In this document: positions 47,716 through 57,085 of the stretch, one piece after another
Position numbering within the stretch: position 1 is the first letter of the stretch
Layout: the number at the start of each line of letters is the position of its first letter
Source of the DNA: Dipteronia dyeriana
Taxonomy: Eukaryota; Streptophyta; Magnoliopsida; Sapindales; Sapindaceae
Direction: 5' to 3'
Assembly: GCA_032871835.1 (NCBI GenBank)
Contig: CM065296.1
Coordinates: 18,021,501 to 18,085,500 of the forward strand
DNA length: 64,000 nt
Position numbers and translations under genes: made by a program
Notes under the pieces: model-generated
What the model saw: the letters and a program-made list of their open reading frames with translations, nothing else
Databases searched by the model: none
Told to the model about the DNA's origin: nothing

Positions 47716-47862
47716 AATATATCCATACACTATATTGTAATATATATATGAATACCTAGAGTGTCATCTCTTTCTAAAACATGTAAATTTACAATAAAAA
47801 GAAATAGATTCATGTATATATACATCAATTAATCAAGGGTGCAACAAGGCTCTGATACCAAT
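47507..47862 (-). other. Element E leader fragment with PBS and AT microsatellite
   Basis: The minus strand begins ATTGGTATCAGAGCC (47848-47862, an intact tRNA-Met-type PBS) and follows the A/B leader for about 350 bp (CAAGAAGGGTGACC, TTGGTAGTTGCTCAG). An (AT)n run at 47671-47713 expands a TATATA stretch that is short in A and B. Confidence 0.75.
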
Positions 47863-50110
47863 TGTAGGGAAAAATCAAATCAAAAGCGGAAAAAGGGTTT
47901 TGAGTATATTTTAAAATTTTCAATAAAAAAAGAAAGAACCTTAACCCTTAATTAATTAATGTATATTAAAAGTATCGTACCTTTTTCTCGTGGCGATTGA
48001 AGTTGCGCCGAATTGAATCCGTAAGATCTTTCAATCCAATCACGAACGTGAATGACCTAATCTGAGGATGAAAACAAACAAAATCTTTTTTCTTTGCTAG
48101 TACAATAATCTTCCAAGAGAAAATTCAAGAACGTTTGGTCACTTGTGAATTATCAATCTATTTGATTGAAACTCGTGTGAACTCGATTCGATTTTTGTAC
48201 ACAAAACCCTTTTGATGCAAAGGATAATAGTACACTATCAAACACAAAAATGTTCCCTCTTTTCTTTATGCTTGACTGAATTCTACACACTATTTCAATG
48301 AGTTGGCCGGATTTTAACTAGGCCAAAAACTAAAATTTTCTCTCTCAAAATTCTATGTTGGCCAAAATTTCTCTTAGAAAAACTAGGCCTTGGCTGAAAT
48401 TTAAACACCATATATATAGGAGACCAAATCCTCTCCTAAAGAGGATTTACTGGGTGAGCAAAAATCCTCTCACTATGAGGATTTACTTGGTGTCCAAGAA
48501 TCCTCACTCAAATAATATTTCTTTTCCACACCAAGACTCCTAATCAAACTCAATAGTGTATTATTCAATAACCGATTATTGAATATAAATCAAATTGTGA
48601 CAATATCAAAACTTCTTTATTTGACAAATTGTCAATTAGTGTTTTGATAGAAATCAAATAATTCATAATTTGACTGGATAAATAAATTTCTTTTATTTAT
48701 TTGCTTATCAAATATAGTATTCGATATTTATCATACTACTAGCAATAGTATGACACTAGGATACCTTCTCCTACTAGGAAAAAAATTGACTTTTAATTGA
48801 ATAATTAATTAATTAACAAATTAATTAATTTCCATTTAATTAAAGAATAAAATAAAAACAATATAATAGGTTGTTATATTCAGCCTTGCCACCGAAGTCC
48901 ATACATGGGCATATATATTGTTTTTCCTATTTTATTAAATCCATTGAATCTCAGTAAAAGGTTCACATGTGAACTAGACCCATTCTTTCTAAAGGAAGCA
49001 AGTCCACATGCTTTAATACAATTCTAGATGGACCCATAAATTGGTTCGGTTGAATATATAAAGTGATCCATACAAGTTCGTGTGAATTAGGGATCATGGC
49101 AGGCTATCTAAATTTAAGCTCCAATAGACATAACCTAATCACAATCAACAAATGATTCACTTAAGTCTGATCTATTAATTTTAGTAAAGAATTAAAACTG
49201 AACTCTTAAATAAAGATAAAATAAGTTAATATTCCTCATTCGTACCGTAGACAATCTTAATAGAGATAGTGTATCCTCGTGAAAAATACCAGTAATCGCC
49301 AAGAGCTCATAGACCGCCTAAAACTCTCCTAGTTACCATATTTACTCATATGACCATATTTTGAACTTGGATATTTTGACTTGTCCAGAAGCCATATTTC
49401 AATAGACGCTATTGAAAACTTAACGTTAAGATTTAATATCCAATACCTTAAAATAATCATATGATGATATTCTACTCACATTTTATAAACGGAGCCATGA
49501 TGTCCATATATATAAATGAAGTCCTCTATCGATTAACAAATGAATACCACCAAACTATCGAGGATAGACTATGCTATATAATCATATTCATTGATAGCTC
49601 AAATGATAACATTTGCAACCATAAGTCCATCATTTATCTCAAGATTGAAATAAACTCTCCGATTATCTTCAAGTGAAAACTTTTATCCATTAACGGTTCT
49701 AGATAAAGTATTTTACTGTGATCCTATTCAATGTACCTAGTGCACTAGATTCTTTTACCCAAAGACACCACACTTTGATGATTTTAGACTCATCATAATA
49801 CATTTGATCCTACTCAAATGTTAGCAAAAGGATATACAACTTTAGCAAGGTAAAGACACCCAACCTTTATCTTATGTTGTGAATATTGTTCAAGACTAAC
49901 TAAAGAATTGTGTCTACCTCATACATATCTAGATGTACGAACAATTCTTCATTTCTCATAGTCTTTTGACCTTATGATTATTTAATTTTGACAATTTTAA
50001 TAATTAAATTATAAATGCAATAAGATTTATTAAACTATAAATCACTTTATTAATATGAAAAGATTGTCAAATACATTATTGCACTCTTGCTATTGAACAT
50101 AATCCTAACA
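47863..50110 (-). repeat. Element E 5' LTR
   Basis: The LTR is 2248 bp. The minus strand starts TGTTAGGATTATGTTC and ends TTTTTCCCTACA. It has two copies of the AAGGATT...ACCAAG box, as in A rather than B. It carries the same 71-codon frame antisense to the LTR seen in A and B (49461-49676, plus strand). Confidence 0.88.
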
Positions 50111-50528
50111 ACAACTCCTAGCCCCCACATTCAACACTATAGGCGATGGTTGGTTCTTGATCATCAGTTGACCAGACTCTCTCATTGCTACAATACCCTA
50201 GTCTTCCTCATGTGTAGGTGACCCAGTGGACCCAAATTTTCTTCTTGCTCAGGCATTTACAGAATAGATGCACCCTCTAAATCCACAAAGATGTAAAAAC
50301 CTTCAAATGTTTTAGCAAGTTGGCCAACACGGTTGATGTTGTCATTAGCTGGAAACAGATGTCCTCTAAGCAAACGGCGTTTGTGCATACACCTGTGGCC
50401 CTGAAACACCAAAAACAAAAAAAACCAACGAAGTAAAAAGAAACTAAAAATAAAATCAAACTAAACTAACAAAAAAAAGGACAAACACTACCTAAACCAA
50501 ATTAACTAGATTCAACTAATGAATCTAT
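50111..50528 (-). pseudogene. Athila leader and gag N-terminal fragment
   Basis: After the PBS the minus strand has a T-rich leader, then short frames including MPEQEENLGPLGHLHMRK near 50250 and IKNQPSPIVLNVGA before element E. Ending near a 'PSPIV' block resembles Athila gag N-termini, but the large gag core (several hundred codons in intact copies) is missing between here and 46380, so a deletion is likely. Weakly supported. Confidence 0.4.
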
Positions 50529-50553
50529 GCCGTTCCACGGCAGCGGGCCAAAA
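50529..50553 (-). other. Athila-type primer binding site
   Basis: The minus strand reads TTTTGGCCCGCTGCCGTGGA, close to the Athila box TTTTGGCGCCGCTGCCGGGG, and sits directly after a CA LTR end. It places the 5' LTR of the outer element at 50555 and upward. Confidence 0.7.
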
Positions 50554-50554
50554 T

Positions 50555-51890
50555 TGATACAATGTTTTATCTCTACTCAACTTAAAAGAAAAGTTCGGTC
50601 ACTGTGATCGTTGATTCTATTGGTTAAAACTAATTAATATGATTAAATACTAAAATAAGTGTACGAAAACAAAATGACATAATGCTTGTTTCTGAAAAGA
50701 CAATTGATTAACTAATTTTGCATATGGTAACAAACTAACTTATCACAAAAGCACACACAAGAATATGAATATGTACAGAAATGCTAGGGAATCAATGCAA
50801 CCTAATTAAACCACTCAATGCAATCCACCACTCACACACGGTCATGTAATGACAAATGGTTAGAATCACTTTTAATTAAAACTCTAAACCAAATTAAGCA
50901 TAACAATGTCATGCATATGAAAATTTTCTCAATTATTAAGCTTATGGTTAAGCCTTGAATGGGATGGCCACTCACATTTAATCCTCAACCTCATGTATAA
51001 ACTAATCCTAACACACACATTCATTGAGGTCACAAGTGAATATGAGTAAAAGAATTAGAGCAAGTATTTTAATAAATGAGACTAATAATGAATTGAATTA
51101 AAATATTACACTATTGGATTACAAAGAGTTGTTCAACCGGTTACATAAATCTCCTAACTTAGAAGATTAGTTACATACCAAGGAAGAGAAAGAAAACATA
51201 GAAGAGTTCAAAAAGAAACCCAAGTTGGTCATTTAAGGCATTTTGACTTGTATGCTTCCTCTTCTTGCTTCAAAAACTCCAAGGATGGATGAAAGATGAA
51301 AGATGTAAGAGAGAAAAAGTATGTAAATAAATAGTGATATGAGAATATGAAAGGCTTCTGGGTGAATATTCTCTGTGTGGCTGATGTTTTTAAAGCACAA
51401 AATTTAATAAGGGTATTTATACGGGATCCAAATAGGTTAAAAATCAACATTGGAAAACATGTTAGCGTGTTGTAGCGACCCTGAATGTCGCGGTCATCCA
51501 AGATGACACTTCGACCGTGACGTTCGTAATCCTCGTTTTCACATGTGGCTCGAGCGACATCAGCAACATCACTCAGGGAGCGAGAGTTGTTGTCGTTAGA
51601 AGTGTCGTGGTGAACCAAGACATCACCTAGACCGTGATATTCGTCCCCTTAGGCTCCTGCTTCTAGTTTTGAGTTGTTTTGGATCCCAACTTAATTTCTT
51701 TTACCTAAATGATGCCCCTGATACCAAATTCTCAAAAAACACTCAATCGAGCCATTAAACACTCGATTTTACCCAGAGAAGTGAGCAATAAGCATAGGAC
51801 TAGTGTTATCGTGGCTCGATCATGGGTATTTTAATCCATTGGTTTAAACTTTACTTATTAAGATATTGATAATCTCAAAATTTAACATAA
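50555..51890 (-). repeat. Athila-like 5' LTR of the outer element
   Basis: On the minus strand it ends ACATTGTATCA just before the PBS. It has TATAAATA (51414-51421) in a GGATCCCGTATAAATACCC context, and upstream of it two TCTTGGATGACC-type motifs. The upstream boundary is uncertain: no clear TG start with a matching target copy was found. A 129-codon frame at 51229-51618 lies wholly inside and is taken as LTR, not a gene. Confidence 0.6.
51414..51421 (-). promoter_or_regulatory. TATA box in the Athila-like LTR
   Basis: TATAAATA on the minus strand lies in a typical LTR promoter context (GTATAAATACCC), about 860 bp before the PBS. Confidence 0.5.
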
Positions 51891-53676
51891 AAGGAGTGAT
51901 ATTTCCCACAATTTCCACTATTCTGTAAGTGTAAAAGGAAAATTATAGGGTTCAAGAGTTAAGAAAAAATTTGAAACAAACAAATTACGTGGACGTAAGT
52001 TTTTTTTTTTTAAAGGAATGTGGGGTTTTATTAGGTTTACTGCGTACGATTTTTTTAAAAAAATTTGAATGCCTCTCTTAATAATTTTGATAGAAGAGAA
52101 AATACTAAAATAATTTGAAAAGTAAGGCATCGTTAGGTTAGTAGAGGGGTGCCATCATATTAACAAAAACAAAATCAAAGCAATAATAATAATAATAATA
52201 AGCATATTACTTAATTTACCGTTGTTCGGGCAACATAAACACTATGGTAAAACAATACCCGATATTTTTTAAAGTAATTTTTTGAATAAATATTTTTTAA
52301 AGTAATTAATTAACAAATTAAAATGATCATACTTATAATAATTGAAGGAAAAATAAGAGCGGCATACCATAGCATGGGAGACTTATATCGTGATGGTCTC
52401 ATGATACTCCTGTCAAGGACGGATCTCCGGCGATGGTGTGTAGATATTACTCGAACATACAACCCTAACGGTTCCATGTCGCAAATACCCAAACACATAA
52501 CCTAGTTATATGCAGGTACAGAGAACGTTGTTTTACTTTCTCTATATTTTTATATGTAAAAGAAAACAATACGTATTCCAATGATATGAAAATTTTACTC
52601 TCTGTATTTATACATGTAAAAGAAAACAATACTTATTCCAATTATAAGATTTGATAATATCACATAAAGGATGAGAGGAACTTCATAACTAGTGCTAATC
52701 ATCATTTATTATTAATGTCTGCTATATTTCCACTTTGATGAAAGTTTTATGTACATAATATTGAGACTTAAGAATGGAGAGAAGTCAGACATGGCTTCAA
52801 ACCAACTGATACGTTTTCTCAAAAAAAAAATGTCACTTAATGTAAAAGCTAGAATAAATTCGTACTATGTATGTATAAAATTATCATAACTATCTTCACC
52901 AGTTACATATTACATTAGCGTATTAAAAAAAATTATGTTAGAGAAACAATTCATTACACAAACTCATGAGTAGCATTGCACTATTGGTTTTTTTATCTGT
53001 AATGGTATTCAACTATTCATGAACACATTGCTATATATGCATGGTTGCCACATATTAGAGAATACATCGTACCCAATGCTATGTTAGTCTATTGAAAGAC
53101 AATCCAACAGTCGTGTTCATGAAATTGGGCCAACTACTCGAATAAGAGCCAAACTTCAGACCCAAAGCAGTCAAAGCAATCAATTAATTCTTCTGTATGT
53201 ATTTAATTCACTAATGGAGTCAGCTTAACGAGTCTAATCTCACTAGGTCCCGACAGATCTCTATCTACCGACAACTGTTTCAGTTAAAAAAAAAACCAAT
53301 AATCAAGGATTGATCCGTCTCAGCCTTGTAACAAATAATATGAACACATTGTGTAATATTTACAATGATTGATCAATGAAAACTTCAGAATTACTAAATT
53401 AATTATGGGTGCACTTACACTGTAATTGATGCTTGTTTACTTAATTGATTAAAGCAAAAGTGAAGACTGAAGATGATAATTTTTATTGATATGTTTAAAC
53501 AATCTTACATATCAATTGAAGTAAGAATCTCTAATCCATCTACCTATTTTGAAAAACTAATTGCCTGGAAAGTCTGCAAATCTCAGCCCACTCCCCACCA
53601 CGCATGACATACAATTTCATTTACAAATTATGTCCTGAATGAATCAGTTTTCTTCAACAAAAATCTTAGCTTTCTT
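51891..53676. other. AT-rich host-like sequence
   Basis: No gene is recognised. Small opposing frames at 52310-52505 have no family signature. A 60-bp unit is tandemly duplicated at 52531-52648 (shared core GTAAAAGAAAACAATAC). A GATAAT/ATAATA microsatellite-like stretch lies at 52180-52200. This may be intergenic or intron DNA belonging with the GTE-like copy to its right. Confidence 0.4.
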
Positions 53677-54502
53677 CTAGTAAACCTCCATGATCGCATC
53701 GTCGTCGTCGTCCTTTATTTTCAGACCAAACTTGTCGAGTGGGTTTCAAAAGCGAATACCCTGAAATGCTATGCTGACAACTTGATTTTGGAGACAAACA
53801 AAGGACAAGGTACACCCCCTTAGAGATTTCAGTTGCCTGAAACTCTCAAGGTTTACTTCAATTCCCACACTGTTTTCCATCTTTTGCAACTTAATCTTAG
53901 CAACAACTCTTTCACTATCCCTTTGTTGCTGTCGTTTTAGGGTTTCAAACGTCACTTTCTTCTCTTCACATGATCTGCTCTTCTGCTGCGATCTCTCATC
54001 GACTTCACTTTTCAAATGATGATCGGCTTGTGTTAGGGTTTCAAACCTTGCTTTCTTTTCACATCGAGTCGTCCACCATCTCTTCTTGACTTCACTTCTC
54101 AAAGCAGCTTGTGTTTGGGTTTCAATCCTCATCACTTTTTCTTCTCTCGGCTGGCTCTTCCATGATTTCTCGTTGACTTCACTTCTCAAATCCTCTTGTT
54201 TTAGGGCTTCAAACCTTGTTTTTCTTCACTCCGCAATCTCTCCGCCTTCACATAAATTTTCATATCAGCTCCAACCTTTGCCGCACATCCTTCGCAACAG
54301 CACTTCTCTCTGGTCTCTCCGTTAGAAAATGGCTTGTTTTCTACACCGAATCAATTTCTTTGTTGTTGAGTTTATATTGTTGCGCCTTGAAGATAGTCTT
54401 AGAAAATCTCTTTTTCAGCATAGCAGCCCTAGATGCTTCAGAGTCACCAGTATAGAGAAATTCCAGTTTCTGCTTCATGCAAGATCCTGTTATCACCTCC
54501 AT
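53677..54502 (-). pseudogene. GTE-type (bromodomain/BET family) C-terminal region, broken copy
   Basis: Reading leftward from the ATG at 54502: EVITGSCMKQKLEFLYTG, then SRAAMLKKRFSKTIFKAQQ, which resembles the RAALLxxRFADTIxKA block of plant GTE proteins. After stops and shifts, a 147-codon open frame (54189-53746) has charged repeats with REEK or CEKKA words, IKLQKMENSVGIEVNLESFR (family ALQKMEKTVDINEN..F) and, just past a TGA at 53746, NPLDKFGLKIKDDDDDAIME (family NPLExLGLYMK plus acidic tail), ending at a TAG. In GTE proteins this region follows the bromodomain and ET-like region and is thought to mediate partner binding. No bromodomain is present here. All blocks lie within about 0.8 kb with no obvious introns, so it may be a retrocopy. 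Not functional as it stands. Confidence 0.72.
53925..54215 (-). repeat. In-frame tandem repeats inside the GTE-like copy
   Basis: Units begin GTTTGAAGCCCTAAAACAAG, GATTGAAACCCAAACACAAG, GTTTGAAACCCTAACACAAG and GTTTGAAACCCTAAAACGAC on the minus strand, followed by a TTTGARAAGTGAAGTC core. Unit lengths are about 87, 81 and 96 bp, all multiples of three, and each encodes one LxSEVxEx...REEK segment. Confidence 0.7.
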
Positions 54503-54749
54503 GCGCGCAGAAAGATGATGAGGTCAGACCAAAAACAAGACTCTCAAAATTTAAGAGATGATCACTCACACTCTCCAAACAAGAATTTTACCCAGCTTTG
54601 TTTTTTTTCTTCAACTGCAAGTTACCTAGATTTTCCTAAAACAAATACTTGTAAATGAAGAAAATTTTCGTTTTAGGAAATCTCTACCGTAGCTGTTACC
54701 TGTTTGGATAATTTTTTATTTATTTTTTAAATAATTATATAATCTAGTA
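54503..54749. other. Short host-like stretch upstream of the GTE-like copy
   Basis: No feature is recognised. It is AT-rich, and the minus strand would be upstream of the GTE-like ATG. It ends at the probable target duplication of the next LTR. Confidence 0.3.
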
Positions 54750-55620
54750 TGTTATATGTATATTTTATTGAATGTACACGTCACTGACAGGTAAGACAAT
54801 CCCCTAAATAGATTGTCAGATGAGCGTCCAAGCTGGCATCTAAAAGACACCATTCGTAACATTACTAAGAAACAAAAACTCGAGTAGACTCGAATATAGG
54901 TACTTAGCATATTCAGTTTTACTCGGGACAATACGAGATGCCCGAGAAAAGAAGTTCAATACGTGACCCACATAAGTGAATAAGCTCGAGAAGTAATCTG
55001 GAATCATACTCTATTTCATTCCCCATATCAGAAGAGGAAAGAATTTAAAGAGTTTCTAGAAGGATAAAACACCAAACAGGAAGCGAGTCCAAATCAGGCA
55101 ATAACCCTACTCTTCTAGAAGACTACACGCCGATCAGGAAATAAGTCCTAAACAGACTATTCAACTAGAATCCTACGAAGATTCTACTTTAATACACAAA
55201 ATTTGAGAAATAGAAAAGAAGACAAAAACGTCCACGATAAGTAATCAAAATTCTAGTCAAATACAATCAGTTTTCCTTACTTGTATAACAAAGATTAAGG
55301 TTCTATGCACAGATAAATAGACCCATAATCCCATTAAAGAAAATAGATATGAATACTGAGACGAAATAGAGACAAAATAGAATCACTAAAAAAGAGAGGA
55401 AAGAGAGATAGTGGTGTAATTTATCATTCAATAGTGGATTTGGCTTGGTTGTGCACTCAACCACCCGTGAATGTTTATTCGAACACCGGAGTTTTACAAA
55501 GTATACTTGTGTCATAATAACTTCAATTGCATTATCTTTCTCTTTATCTTTATCTTTTGACATGTCATAATCAAACCCAGCTTGTTGACTTTCTTAACCA
55601 TCGAGAAATCGACGTCAACA
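54750..55620 (+). repeat. Probable solo LTR (0.87 kb)
   Basis: It starts TGTTATATGTATATTT and ends ATCGACGTCAACA. Possible target copies are TAGTA (54745-54749) and TAGTC (55621-55625). A promoter-like CAGATAAATAGACCC lies near 55310, preceded by TCCTTACTTGTATAAC. A related block with the same CTTACTTGTATA...AAATAGACCC order and a GTCAACA end is found at 59630-60359. No PBS or coding region is adjacent. Confidence 0.5.
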
Positions 55621-56214
55621 TAGTCCAACTAAACTAAATTATAATTGGCTTCATAGAAAAAACGTAAAATATAATAGGCAATACCTGTTGGATTCAAATC
55701 ATCCGCCAAAATGGTGTTTCAATTTGTATCTAACCAACTAAATTGAGACATGTGATTTACGATTAATTTATAAAAAAAAATGTGTAGACATGACCTAATT
55801 TGGTTAATTAGACATAAATTAAGATACAATTTTTTGACAAGTGATTCAAATCCATACCAATTACATACATGACTTTATTTTAAATTAATTTTTAGTTGTT
55901 TACGATTTTTTATTTTTTGACCAATTGGTCTCCTCATATTTTTTACAAGCACCAAATTGGTCTCTAACTTTTCACAAGTTACTAATTGATCCTTGTGATA
56001 GTCAAAAGTCCGTTACTTTTACCATTTGATTTAACAAAAATATTGGAAGTACCATAATACCACGATTTAAAATTTAAATCTATACATTTCTATCAAAATG
56101 ACCGTTTTATCTAATTCATTAATGAAAGATGAATATTTCAATAAAATATGGAAAATGAATATAAGTTAAAGTACTATATACAAAAAAAAAATGGAGGACA
56201 CACACCACACCAAT
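55621..56214. other. AT-rich non-coding DNA
   Basis: No gene is seen. ACCAATTGGTCTC / CCAAATTGGTCTC words (about 55920 and 55952) are of a kind common in plant transposon debris, but I cannot assign a family. Confidence 0.3.
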
Positions 56215-56399
56215 TTAGAATGTACATGCTCTAATCCAATCCAATCCAGTGGATCTGATTTGATCCAATGGATTGGATCAGGGTTAAGGATATAAATGGA
56301 TCGGATTGGAACAAGGTTAAGGATATGAATGGAACATATTAGATCCTAAATTCTAAAATCCATTAGATCGGATCGAATCTAGGATTTCCATTCAAAAAT
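56215..56399. repeat. Degenerate GGATYGGAT word array
   Basis: CCAATCCAATCCAGTGGATC is followed by repeated GGATTGGATC / GGATCGGATT words in both orientations, interspersed with AAGGATATRAATGGA twice (56287 and 56321). It may be the edge of an unassigned element whose interior is the next feature. Confidence 0.4.
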
Positions 56400-56860
56400 C
56401 AGTGGAGATAGACCTCCATTATAACTATATTAGTGGTGGAGAAGATTCACGCCAGATTGAACAAGGTGTTTTGAACCGTTTATTACAGAATGAAACACAG
56501 CCTCAAAACATAATTATGCTGCTTGATGGTGGAATTGGAATTTTTTGGGCGACGAAGTCTTTTTCCGTTAGACCCTATGAAGGTGGATCTCCACCAACTA
56601 TCTCTATGGATGGATAAATCCATTTCCATCAATGGAGATAGGTCTCCATTGTTGGAGGCCAAGTCTCCGTCTAGAGACCGTTGGGTCTCCATCGTTGGCG
56701 ATAGAGCTCCAATCTCCATTGTTGCGCCGACGATGGAGATCCCACTGTAAGATTTTAATCCTTGATGATGGAGACCAATCTCCATCCATGGTGGATGCTA
56801 GTGGAGATCCTTAGATCTCCACCTTCCATCTCCATTAATGGACGGTGGAGATCCATAAGT
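56400..56860. repeat. Array of palindromic GGAGAT / ATCTCC words
   Basis: More than a dozen copies of TGGAGAT or ATCTCCA occur in alternating orientation (for example ATGGAGATAGGTCTCCAT at 56631 and GGTGGATCTCCACC at 56582), so the stretch can fold into many small hairpins. Frames on both strands here exist because GGAGAT/ATCTCC words contain no stops. They are not treated as genes. Confidence 0.6.
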
Positions 56861-57085
56861 TTTTCCCTCTTTTCTTATTTAGTTTCTGATTTTTTTAAAT
56901 TATTAGTTTTTTCAATAATTTGAAATAGAATTATTTGTATTTTTAAAAAATAATTCTCTTAAAAATTCTTATTGTTCAATTAACATTGTTTGTTCAAACA
57001 TGTTTTTCAATTAATCTCCATTTTATTTATATTTTTATTCAAAAAATTTAAATATTTGTTTTTAAAAAAGCTTCAAATGACTAAA
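56861..57085. other. AT-rich non-coding DNA
   Basis: T/A-rich runs with no feature. It ends with the target copy CTAAA of the next LTR. Confidence 0.3.

Larger units (their letters stand above)
46486..50110 (-). mobile_element. Copia element E (A family), internally deleted
   Basis: Perfect 5-bp target duplications ACAAC flank it (46481-46485 and 50111-50115). On the minus strand it has a full 5' LTR (50110 to 47863), a PBS, about 350 bp of leader, then a jump into the second half of the 3' LTR (about 47506 to 46486). All coding sequence and the 3' LTR start are missing. The junction lies in an A/T-only stretch near 47507-47550. Confidence 0.88.

Noticed and set aside
47848..47862. Possible tRNA gene fragment (TGGTATCAGAGCC-type text, also at 28115 and 19336)
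   Set aside because: These are retrotransposon primer binding sites next to LTR ends, with no cloverleaf around them.
51229..51618. 129-codon minus-strand frame starting MVHHDTSNDNNSRS
   Set aside because: It lies wholly inside the Athila-like LTR and spans its TATA box and likely transcript start. No domain.
52310..52505. Opposing 60-62 codon frames
   Set aside because: No recognisable motif, no splice context I could defend, and each is the shadow of the other.
55303..55563. 86-codon minus-strand frame starting MSKDKDKEKDNAIE
   Set aside because: It is antisense to a probable LTR. The Lys/Asp start comes from an AAAGATAAAGAT-type run.
56483..56814. Several overlapping frames on both strands (for example 100 codons at 56483-56785)
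   Set aside because: They arise from the stop-free GGAGAT/ATCTCC word array. Peptides are repetitive on every frame, as expected from composition.
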